This document shows positions 1-5,518 of a DNA stretch of 5,665 bases, in pieces. How positions within the stretch are numbered: the first letter of the stretch is position 1; each line of letters starts with the position of its first letter. Below the pieces are notes generated by a model. The model saw only the letters and a list, made by a program, of their open reading frames with translations. It was not told the DNA's origin and did not search any database. The position numbers and the translations under genes are program-made. Origin of the DNA: Holophagaceae bacterium (lineage in GTDB: Bacteria; Acidobacteriota; Holophagae; Holophagales; Holophagaceae); NCBI GenBank assembly GCA_025355915.1, contig JANXYT010000396.1, positions 1-5,665 on the forward strand, in the 5' to 3' direction.

Positions 1-117
1 CTCGCCATCGTCATGGTGGGCGGACTCGTGACCAGCACGCTCTTCACCCTCCTGGCACTGCCGAGCTTCTACGCCTGGGTGGGAAGACCGAAGGTTGAGA
101 GCGGTGCTCCGGATTGA
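1..117 (+). CDS. RND heavy-metal/multidrug efflux pump, C-terminal end (partial)
   Basis: Only the last 38 residues and the TGA stop are in the window; the gene begins upstream. The visible peptide begins LAIVMVGGLVTSTLFTLLAL and continues PSFYAWVG, which is the last transmembrane helix of RND inner-membrane transporters. CzcA/CusA and AcrB families share the GGL(V/L)TST...LPxxY pattern there. A short polar tail (RPKVESGAPD) follows and would lie in the cytoplasm. Such pumps use proton influx to export metal ions or drugs through a periplasmic adaptor and an outer-membrane channel, which implies a Gram-negative envelope. The fragment is too short to tell metal (HME) from drug (HAE1) subfamilies, although the absence of a long C-terminal tail fits either. 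The gene converges with the minus-strand methyltransferase gene across a strong hairpin. Confidence 0.8.
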   Translation, partial: LAIVMVGGLVTSTLFTLLALPSFYAWVGRPKVESGAPD

Positions 118-128
118 CCCGTTTCTCG

Positions 129-172
129 CCCCAAACCAGAAGCGGCGCTGCGGCGCCGTTTCTGGTTTGGGG
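129..172. terminator. Strong hairpin between convergent genes, probable bidirectional terminator
   Basis: The arms 129-148 and 153-172 are perfectly complementary over 20 pairs with a single G-T wobble, closing a TGCG tetraloop at 149-152. The outer 13 pairs are CCCCAAACCAGAA/TTCTGGTTTGGGG. The hairpin starts 12 nt after the RND stop codon and ends 1 nt before the methyltransferase stop codon (174-176), so it serves the 3' ends of both transcripts. Neither strand has a proper U-tract immediately downstream: GTTACGAAAAAACGG on plus, CGAGAAACGGG on minus. Classical intrinsic termination is therefore uncertain, and the hairpin could act mainly as a 3'-end stabiliser or RNA-processing end. Confidence 0.6.
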
Positions 173-173
173 G

Positions 174-1337
174 TTACGAAAAAACGGACATGGCACCCAC
201 GGTGAAGCTGGGGTGCTGATCCATCAAGGGCCTTGGCGGGGGGATGTGCTCGACCCGGGTGAACCCGGCGTGGTGCAGGGCCTCGTCCCAGGCTTCCGGG
301 GTTAGGAAGCCGTGGCGGGGACGCCAGCGTGGATCGAGCTTCACGCCGGTGAAGCTCTTGATGAAGCTGAAGAAGAACTCCAGGTAGAGGGGCGTGTCGA
401 GGGTGGGTTTCAGGCACTCCCCCAGCACCAGGCGACCGCCGGGTTTCAGGCAGCTGCGGAGGTCGCGGAGGGTGGCCTCGAGATCCTGGGCCACGTGCAG
501 CACGTTGATGCCGACGATGGCATCCAGGCTGGCGGCAGCGATGCCTTGGTCCCCGAGCGGGCGGTTCAGGTCCAGGGCCTGGAAGCTGAGGGGTAGTCCC
601 GGTGCGGAGGCTTTCAGGTCGCGCTGGGCCCGGCGGAGAAAGGTGGGGGCCACATCGGTGAACCGGTACTCCGCGAGGCGGGACAGCCAGCCCTCCTCTG
701 CGCCCTGCCGGGCCAGCAGCTGAGCGAAAGACCCCCCGCCACCCCCCAGTTCCAGCACGCGGGCGCCCTCGGGCAGTCCCTCCCGCAGGGCCAGCAGGGT
801 GAGCAGGTTGTTCGGGAGGTACCCCAGATTCTCGTTGCGGAAATAGGCCAGCCACAAGGGGAACAGGGCCAGATCGAAGAGCAGCCCCTCGCCCGCCTTG
901 CCCTCGGTGAAGAAGGGCGGGATATGGGACCTCACCCCGTCCAGCAGGTCGAAATTGACGCCATGGCCCGGGGCCTCGACGTCCATGGCCTCCCGGATGC
1001 CTGCGAGATCCAGATCAGGTTCGCCGTTCAGGGTGTAGACATCCCCCTTCCGAAGCAGCAGGCCCTCCACCGCCAGGAAGGGCAGCATCCAGGCCAGGGG
1101 TTTGCGCGCCTGCTCCGGCAGTTCCGCGCAGAGCGCGTCGAGGGTGACACCGGCCCGCAGATGGGCTTCCCAGCCCAGGTCGAACAGCAACAGCAGGCAG
1201 GTGCGGGCGGTGTACAGACCCGATGCCCGGTGGATGACGAGGAAGGGGCGGGTGAAAAGCTTGATGATCTCTGGACCCAGTGGCCCCAGCAGATCGAGCC
1301 TGGGGGGTGCCTCGATGGGACCGAACGGCTGGGTCAT
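174..1337 (-). CDS. SAM-dependent methyltransferase, PKS-type MT fold with N-terminal winged-helix-like region
   Basis: This is a 387-residue class I methyltransferase. Residues about 45-105 look like the small winged-helix/dimerisation domain found before many O-methyltransferases (LDALCAEL...MLPFLAVEGLLL...YTLNG). The catalytic fold occupies about 190-310: motif I VLELGGGGGSF at 194-204, an acidic residue in FTDVAPTFL (D228), LDLNRPL near 256, the INVLHVAQDLEATL strand-helix near 277-290, and LKPGGRLVLGE at 298-307. The FTD.AP.FL and NVLH..(Q/R)DL..TL signatures resemble the methyltransferase domains embedded in polyketide synthases and other Methyltransf_12 proteins. Here the protein stands alone with no PKS gene in view. 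The ATG overlaps the prs stop by one base (TGATG), so translation is probably coupled. No strong Shine-Dalgarno is seen. The substrate cannot be deduced; small-molecule O- or C-methylation is an inference. Confidence 0.8.
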   Translation of the reverse strand: MTQPFGPIEAPPRLDLLGPLGPEIIKLFTRPFLVIHRASGLYTARTCLLLLFDLGWEAHLRAGVTLDALCAELPEQARKPLAWMLPFLAVEGLLLRKGDVYTLNGEPDLDLAGIREAMDVEAPGHGVNFDLLDGVRSHIPPFFTEGKAGEGLLFDLALFPLWLAYFRNENLGYLPNNLLTLLALREGLPEGARVLELGGGGGSFAQLLARQGAEEGWLSRLAEYRFTDVAPTFLRRAQRDLKASAPGLPLSFQALDLNRPLGDQGIAAASLDAIVGINVLHVAQDLEATLRDLRSCLKPGGRLVLGECLKPTLDTPLYLEFFFSFIKSFTGVKLDPRWRPRHGFLTPEAWDEALHHAGFTRVEHIPPPRPLMDQHPSFTVGAMSVFS

Positions 1338-2284
1338 CAGTCCATCATTTCACTGATGCTGCGGCCTCCATGGATGCGCAGGATCGCGTCGCCAAACAGC
1401 GCCGCGGTGGAGAGCACCTTGAGGTAGGGGAGGGCCTTGGCCCGCTCGGGCGAGACCGGAATGGTGTCGGTGACCACCAGTTCGTCCAGGTTCGCGGAGT
1501 TGAGGATCTCAACGGCATTGCCCGAAAACACGGGGTGCGTGACGCCCACGCGCACGGTGCGGGCGCCCAGCTCGCGGAGGATGCGGGCCGCCTCCTTGAT
1601 GGAGCCGCCCGTGGCGATCTCGTCGTCATAGATGATGGCGTCCCGCCCCTGTACATCGCCGATGAGGGCCACGCTCTGGGCCTGCTCGGAATCATCGAAG
1701 CGGCGCTTGTCGATGATGGCCATGGGCACGGACAGGCGCTTGGCGAAGTGCCCGGCGAACTTGGCGGCCCCGGCATCCGTGGCCACCACCGTGGCATTGG
1801 AGAGATCCTTGGACTTGAAGTAGTTCGTGAGGATGGGCGTGGCCAGCAGCTGGTCCGCGGGCTTGCGGAAGAAGCCCAGGATCTGCGGGGCGTGCAGGGT
1901 CATGGTGAGCACGCGGTCGGCCCCGGCTGTCTCGAGCAGGTCCGCCACCAGACGGGCCGTGATGGAGATGCGCGCTTCGTCCTTCTTGTCGCTGCGGGCG
2001 TAGGGGAAGTAGGGCAGCACGGCCGTGATGCGAGCAGCCGACGCGAACTTCAGCGCGTCGATGAGGATCAGCATCTCCATCAGGTTGTCGCTGACGGGAG
2101 GGCAGGACGACTGGATCACGAAGACATCCGCCTCGCGGACATTCTCCTCGACCTTCACCTTGATGTTCTCGTTGGAGAATCGCGTCACCTTCAGCCGACC
2201 CAACGGCATGCCCATGTGCGTGGCGATGCCCCTCGCCAGGTCCGGGTGGCTGCTCCCGGAAAAGACCTTCATCTCGCCGAACAT
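1337..2284 (-). CDS. prs: Ribose-phosphate pyrophosphokinase (PRPP synthetase)
   Basis: Prs makes PRPP from ribose 5-phosphate and ATP in the cytoplasm, feeding purine, pyrimidine, NAD, histidine and tryptophan synthesis. I chose the ATG at 2284, which gives 315 residues, the usual length. It is preceded by GGGGGATCC and matches the canonical start (MK.F.G...PDLA). An in-frame GTG at 2338 would add 18 unconserved residues and has no ribosome binding site. Visible motifs: RFSNEN at 35-40 (usually RFSDGE), QSSCPPVSDNLME 58-70, PYARSDKKD 94-102, the LHAPQ loop with catalytic H131, D170 in ATDAG, the flexible-loop DKRR at 192-195, and the PRPP loop YDDEIATGGS at 219-228. The SDKKD and DDEIATGG wording resembles a known Prs subgroup distinct from E. 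coli. One oddity is T129 where Asp usually precedes LH. It lies 78 bp downstream of murA and is coupled to the methyltransferase. Confidence 0.95.
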   Translation of the reverse strand: MFGEMKVFSGSSHPDLARGIATHMGMPLGRLKVTRFSNENIKVKVEENVREADVFVIQSSCPPVSDNLMEMLILIDALKFASAARITAVLPYFPYARSDKKDEARISITARLVADLLETAGADRVLTMTLHAPQILGFFRKPADQLLATPILTNYFKSKDLSNATVVATDAGAAKFAGHFAKRLSVPMAIIDKRRFDDSEQAQSVALIGDVQGRDAIIYDDEIATGGSIKEAARILRELGARTVRVGVTHPVFSGNAVEILNSANLDELVVTDTIPVSPERAKALPYLKVLSTAALFGDAILRIHGGRSISEMMD

Positions 2285-2362
2285 GGATCCCCCGATCGTG
2301 AAAATAGTGTAACCCAGGGGTTGGGTGGAGGTCGTCACATGGAAAAAGCGGGGACAACTTTT

Positions 2363-3664
2363 TCAGACCTTCCCCCCACCGACTCGCTCGATGCGGGCGC
2401 CCACGCCCTGGAGCTTCTTCTCCAGTCCGGCGTAGCCGCGATCGAGGTGGTAGATGCGGTCCACGATGGTTTCGCCCTTGGCCACGAGGCCGGCGATCAC
2501 CAGGGCCGCGCTGGCCCGGAGATCCGTGGCCATGACCGTGCAGCCGGTCAGTTCGGCGGGGCCGGCCACGATGGCCGCGCGGCCGTCGGTGCGCAGGTTG
2601 GCGCCCAGGCGCTCCAGCTCCATGGCGTGCTGGAAGCGGTTCTCGAAGATGCCCTCGTTGATGACGCTGATGCCGCAGGCCTGGGTCATGACGGCCATGA
2701 ATTGGGCCTGCAGGTCCGTGGGAAAACCGGGAAAGGGCAGGGTGGTGGCGTCCTTGGAGCGCAGCTTCTGGCCGCATTCGCGCTGGATGCGCAGCTGGCG
2801 GCCATCCTGGCCCTCGCGCTCCGTGATGACACAACCGGAACGCTCCAGCAGGTCCAACAGGGACCGCAGGTGCTCGGGCTCGCAGCGATCCAGCACCACG
2901 TCACCACACGTCGCGGCCACGGCGCACAGGTAGGTGCCGGCCTCGATGCGGTCGGCGATGACGGCGTGCTCGCAGCCGTGGAGGCGCTCGACGCCGGTGA
3001 TGGTGAGGGTGCCCGTGCCGAGGCCCTCGATGTGCGCCCCCATCTCCACCAGGAGCTGGGCCAGGTCGCCAATTTCGGGCTCCAGGGCGGCGTTCCGCAG
3101 GATCGTGGTGCCCTCCGCCAGGGCCGCTGCCATGAGGATGTTCTCCGTGGCGCCCACGCTCACCTTCTCGAAGGCGTGGTCGATGGCCTTCAGCCGGCCC
3201 TTCACCGAGGCGTGGATGTAGCCATGGCTGATTTCAAGAATGGCGCCCATGCGCTCCAGGGCCTCGAGGTGCAGATTCACGGGGCGGGCGCCAATGGCGC
3301 AACCGCCCGGCAGGCTCACCGTGGCCCTGCCGAAGCGGGCGAGGAGGGGCCCCAGCACCAGGATGGAGGCCCGCATGGTCTTCACCAGCTCGTAGGGGGC
3401 CTTGGGATCGTCGCTGCCCGCGCAGGCCAGCTTTGCCGTCAGCTCGAAGCCGTCGCCTTCGGCCTCCAGTGTGGCCTCCGTGCCCAGGGCCTGCAGCACC
3501 TTCACCATGGTGCGAATGTCCGCCACCGCCGGCAGGTTGGACAGCACCAACGGCTCCGGGGTGAGCAGCGCCGCCGCCAGGCAGGGCAGGGCCGCGTTCT
3601 TTGCCCCCGACACCCGGATGCGCCCCCGCAGGGAATGTCCACCTTGGATCACCAGTCGGTCCAT
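2363..3664 (-). CDS. murA: UDP-N-acetylglucosamine 1-carboxyvinyltransferase
   Basis: MurA transfers enolpyruvate from PEP to UDP-GlcNAc, the first committed step of peptidoglycan synthesis, in the cytoplasm. The 433-residue product has the full EPSP-synthase-type fold. K22 and N23 sit in SGAKNAALP, the PEP-contacting R98 is in KTMRASILVLGPLLARFG, and the catalytic cysteine C122 is in LPGGCAIGARPVNLH with R127 beside it. D317 (general base) is in FPGFPTDLQAQF, followed by IFENRFQHAMEL, MATDLRASAALV and IYHLDRGY near the end. The catalytic Cys predicts that the enzyme is open to fosfomycin alkylation, since Cys-to-Asp variants are resistant. The protein is about 14 residues longer than E. coli MurA, with extra residues around 81-90. 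The ATG at 3664 has GGAG (3670-3673) five bases upstream. All key residues are present, so it should be active. It is followed by prs in the same direction. Confidence 0.97.
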   Translation of the reverse strand: MDRLVIQGGHSLRGRIRVSGAKNAALPCLAAALLTPEPLVLSNLPAVADIRTMVKVLQALGTEATLEAEGDGFELTAKLACAGSDDPKAPYELVKTMRASILVLGPLLARFGRATVSLPGGCAIGARPVNLHLEALERMGAILEISHGYIHASVKGRLKAIDHAFEKVSVGATENILMAAALAEGTTILRNAALEPEIGDLAQLLVEMGAHIEGLGTGTLTITGVERLHGCEHAVIADRIEAGTYLCAVAATCGDVVLDRCEPEHLRSLLDLLERSGCVITEREGQDGRQLRIQRECGQKLRSKDATTLPFPGFPTDLQAQFMAVMTQACGISVINEGIFENRFQHAMELERLGANLRTDGRAAIVAGPAELTGCTVMATDLRASAALVIAGLVAKGETIVDRIYHLDRGYAGLEKKLQGVGARIERVGGGKV

Positions 3665-3805
3665 CGAAACTCCAGCCCTCCAGGGTAGCCCAACCTGACG
3701 GAGGCCGGACGTGTCGACCGATCCACGATGGGTACCACCGCGATGCGATCCATGTCCCGGCCATCCGCTTTGATCGGTACCAGGAATGCGCTGGAGTACG
3801 ACTCC

Positions 3806-4417
3806 CTACTTCTGGCGGGTATACGAGATCTCCATGGTCTTGAGCTCTTTCCCACCCCGGGATTCGTACCATTCCATGACGTGGGAATCGTCCCCGAGGA
3901 CTTTCACGACCTGACGAACCTTCACCTTGGTGCCCGGCTTCATCACGTCGTCCATATCGCCCTTGTAGGTGAAGGTCTTCGTGGCGGGGGCGTAGGTTCC
4001 CGTCATGAGCATGATGGAGGTGCTCATGTTGTCGGCCCAGGTGGCAGTGAAGTGCTGGGCCACGTTGTCGTAGCCCGTGAGCCCGAGCCCCTGGAAGGGC
4101 ATTCCATTGAAGGTGCCCTTGTACTCCCCTTGGATGTAGCGTCCGTCCATCAAGGGCGTGTAGGCGGCGGTGCCGGTGGACGTCTCAGGCGCGGCTCCGG
4201 GCTCCATCCACATTTTGGTGGTGAAGTTCCACTGGCCAGTGAGGGTGGCGAGCAGCTTGTGATTCGAGCCAGGCGTAGCAGCCTTTTGCCAGGCTTCCAT
4301 CATCGCCTGCTGATGGGCCGTGGGGGCCTTCTCTTTCGCCGCCTGGGCCAGGAGCGGCAGGGCCGCGGCCACGCTGATGGTGGCCAGGATGCGGAAAAAA
4401 ACAGGCTGCGGGACCAT
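3806..4417 (-). CDS. Secreted DUF1579 family protein
   Basis: I place the start at the ATG at 4417 (203 residues) because AAAGGAGG (4423-4430) lies five bases upstream; an in-frame start at 4441 would put the ribosome site inside the gene. The N-terminus is a Sec signal peptide: one Arg, a hydrophobic core (ILATISVAAALPLLA, about 10-24) and an AQA cleavage site at 24-26. There is no lipobox cysteine, so a soluble periplasmic or secreted protein is expected. The mature part shows the DUF1579 pattern: LATLTGQWN near 56-64, a W..PGAAPE segment, LMDGRYIQGEYKG near 89-101, MPFQGLGLTGYDN near 106-118, and WADNMSTS near 127-134. It is probably a lipocalin-like beta-barrel. No biochemical role is established for the family and none is evident here. 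The upstream AT-rich island suggests its own promoter. Confidence 0.85.
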   Translation of the reverse strand: MVPQPVFFRILATISVAAALPLLAQAAKEKAPTAHQQAMMEAWQKAATPGSNHKLLATLTGQWNFTTKMWMEPGAAPETSTGTAAYTPLMDGRYIQGEYKGTFNGMPFQGLGLTGYDNVAQHFTATWADNMSTSIMLMTGTYAPATKTFTYKGDMDDVMKPGTKVKVRQVVKVLGDDSHVMEWYESRGGKELKTMEISYTRQK

Positions 4418-4422
4418 AGGGG

Positions 4423-4430
4423 CCTCCTTT
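4423..4430 (-). promoter_or_regulatory. Near-consensus Shine-Dalgarno of the DUF1579 gene
   Basis: On the minus strand this reads AAAGGAGG, with a five-base spacer (CCCCT) before the ATG at 4417. It decides the start codon, because the longer in-frame candidate at 4441 would place this site within its coding sequence. Confidence 0.85.
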
Positions 4431-4460
4431 AAGCGGCTCAATGACGAGCGGAGGGGTAAC

Positions 4461-4516
4461 GTATCACAATCCAGAAAAACAAAATAAAATTCTATGAAAT
4501 GGTGAATTTTTCATTT
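4461..4516 (-). promoter_or_regulatory. AT-rich island, probable promoter region of the DUF1579 gene
   Basis: Only 13 of these 56 bases are G or C, in a window that is otherwise strongly GC-rich, and the island lies 44-99 bases upstream of the DUF1579 start. On the minus strand it contains a TAGAAT hexamer (4489-4494) that matches five of six bases of a -10 box, but I find no good -35 at 16-18 bp. A T-rich run, TTTTATTTTGTTTTT, follows, with a weak AT-only inverted repeat (AATTC/GAATT) just before it. The same DNA could therefore also end the signal peptidase transcript. The exact promoter position is not resolved. Confidence 0.45.
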
Positions 4517-4562
4517 CGGATCGAGCGTCGTGAACAATCCGTATGACCCGCTGGCCCTTGCT

Positions 4563-4994
4563 TCAGAGGATGCGTCCTCGCATGGCCTTTCCGGGAAACG
4601 CACCCCAACTCCGCCCGTCTTGGCTGTCGGGGCGGTTGTCGCCGAGGACCAGGTAGCCGTCGCCGCAGACCTGCTGGCCCTCGCCGGTACGCTCGGGATG
4701 CGTGACCCAGGGTTCATCGAGGCGCTGGCCGTTGATCCAGAGGTCCGGCCCTTGCCAGCTCACGGTGTCGCCCGGCAGGCCCAGCACCCGCTTCACGGAG
4801 GAGCCCTGCGGTCCATCGGCGACCCAGATCTCCCCGCGCCGGGGAGGGTGACTGGCCCAGGCCCGCAGGGCCCACCGCAGATCGCCATCCGTCAGGGCTG
4901 GTTCCATGCTGTGTCCCGAGACGCGCACCGGGTGAACCACGGCCAGCGGCGAGAGGGTGAGCGCCAGGGCGGCGAGGGGGATCCATGGTCGCAT
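4563..4994 (-). CDS. lepB: Signal peptidase I (S26 family), compact form
   Basis: This enzyme cleaves Sec/Tat signal peptides on the outer face of the cytoplasmic membrane. The 143-residue protein has one N-terminal hydrophobic segment (about 3-20, PWIPLAALALTLSPLAVV). The catalytic Ser29 is in SGHSMEPAL, the general-base Lys68 is in SSVKRVLGLPGDTV, and GDNRPDSQDGRSWG at 118-131 is the conserved box E. The 39-residue Ser-Lys spacing is like the small Bacillus SipS type rather than E. coli LepB. Box E keeps the conserved Ser (S124), Asp (D126) and Arg (R128) but has Gly where DSR usually has Ser. The protein stops 12 residues after box E (WG at 130-131), so it is a minimal version. It lies eight bases downstream of the QueD-like stop codon with no clear Shine-Dalgarno, suggesting translational coupling. 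It may be a second, specialised peptidase alongside a larger LepB elsewhere, which is an inference. Confidence 0.88.
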   Translation of the reverse strand: MRPWIPLAALALTLSPLAVVHPVRVSGHSMEPALTDGDLRWALRAWASHPPRRGEIWVADGPQGSSVKRVLGLPGDTVSWQGPDLWINGQRLDEPWVTHPERTGEGQQVCGDGYLVLGDNRPDSQDGRSWGAFPGKAMRGRIL

Positions 4995-5002
4995 CGGGTG
5001 GC

Positions 5003-5356
5003 CTACGGCCCAACGGCCATCCTGCGCCCCCGCCCATCCGTCAGGGCCACTTCCTTGAGGTGGGCGGGGGCGGGGACAAAGGGGGTGAGTTCATTCAGCA
5101 GGCGTTGGGCCAGGGCCAAGGGGCCATCCAGGCCCAGGTCTGAAAGCAGCTTGCCCTGCAGGGGCGCCAGGCTTCTGTCGAGGGCTGCCTCCAGGTCGCG
5201 GAAGTCCACCACCACGTCAAAGCCGTCCAGGCCCTGGCGGGTGGCGACGACCTCCACGGTGTAGTCGTGGCCTTCCCAGACCCCGCCGGTCCGGAACACG
5301 ACCGATAGCGGGCGGGTCACGGCGGCTTCAAAATGGAGGGGTGGAGAGCTGGCCAA
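5003..5356 (-). CDS. Divergent QueD / 6-pyruvoyl-tetrahydropterin synthase-like protein
   Basis: The 117-residue product has the length and layout of the T-fold family that includes 6-carboxytetrahydropterin synthase (queuosine pathway) and 6-pyruvoyl-tetrahydropterin synthase. Matching pieces are FEAA near 9-12, EGHDYTVEVVA at 28-38 (family: HGHNYxVEV), and VVVDFRDLEAALD at 48-60. In place of the usual three zinc histidines I see V13, E28 and H30, so only one remains. The cysteine usually found just before the HGH motif is missing (TGGVWEGH), and the LDH and late Glu motifs are not recognisable. It may be a repurposed or inactive homologue. The start is a TTG at 5356 with CGGAG six bases upstream; no ATG exists in the N-terminal part. 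The frame stays open to a stop near 5400 but has no better start. It pairs with the signal peptidase gene eight bases downstream. Confidence 0.65.
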   Translation of the reverse strand: MASSPPLHFEAAVTRPLSVVFRTGGVWEGHDYTVEVVATRQGLDGFDVVVDFRDLEAALDRSLAPLQGKLLSDLGLDGPLALAQRLLNELTPFVPAPAHLKEVALTDGRGRRMAVGP

Positions 5357-5362
5357 GTTGGA

Positions 5363-5366
5363 CTCC
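5363..5366 (-). promoter_or_regulatory. Shine-Dalgarno supporting the TTG start of the QueD-like gene
   Basis: The minus strand reads GGAG here (CGGAG including 5367), with a six-base spacer TCCAAC before the TTG at 5356. It is the main support for using this rare start codon, since no ATG or GTG with a ribosome site lies in frame nearby. Confidence 0.5.
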
Positions 5367-5504
5367 GGGAATTGACTCCAGGTCGGGCCTTCAGTTTGTC
5401 ATGGCGACGGCTACACTGGGCGTTCGACCCGCATACCTGACAACTGGGTGAGACAATGAACGGCCCTCGCCGCCGCGCTGTGGCTCGTCCTGAACGCTGA
5501 CTGC

Positions 5505-5511
5505 AAGGAGG
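5505..5511 (+). promoter_or_regulatory. Consensus Shine-Dalgarno of the right-edge membrane protein gene
   Basis: AAGGAGG lies seven bases before the ATG at 5519. It fixes the start of the truncated right-edge gene with good confidence. Confidence 0.85.
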
Positions 5512-5518
5512 GACCGCC

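Larger units (their letters stand above)
5357..5518. other. Divergent intergenic region, presumed promoters for both flanking genes
   Basis: These 162 bases separate the minus-strand QueD-like gene from the plus-strand membrane protein, so promoters for both must lie here or very near. I find no convincing -35/-10 pair on either strand; TACACT (5412-5417) and GACAAT (5452-5457) are plus-strand -10 candidates without a good -35. An imperfect inverted repeat, CAGTTTGTCA (5392-5401) and TGACAACTG (5438-5446), and a possible 14-codon ORF (5456-5500) are also present. Confidence 0.5.

Noticed and set aside
2285..2338. An upstream GTG start (2338) for prs, adding 18 residues.
   Set aside because: The extra residues are not part of the Prs family, there is no ribosome site before the GTG, and the ATG at 2284 gives the usual 315-residue length with a G-rich sequence upstream.
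1692..2834. A 380-residue minus-strand frame overlapping prs and murA in another frame.
   Set aside because: The translation is dominated by Arg, Gly, His and Pro with no motifs, and it lies over two well-supported genes in the same strand and region.
1280..3688. An 802-residue open frame on the plus strand, antisense to prs and murA.
   Set aside because: It is a shadow frame: both opposite-strand genes are unmistakable enzymes with intact active sites. The antisense translation is rich in His, Gly, Ala and Gln with no recognisable motifs, as expected from GC-rich codon bias.
3730..3781. Two GGTACC sites 46 bases apart that could be arms of a hairpin.
   Set aside because: GGTACC is self-palindromic, and complementarity does not extend beyond the six bases, so no stable structure is supported.
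4530..5264. A 244-residue open frame on the plus strand, antisense to the signal peptidase and QueD-like genes.
   Set aside because: The minus-strand signal peptidase has the full Ser/Lys/box E set. The antisense product is low-complexity, has no motif, and no ribosome binding site precedes it.
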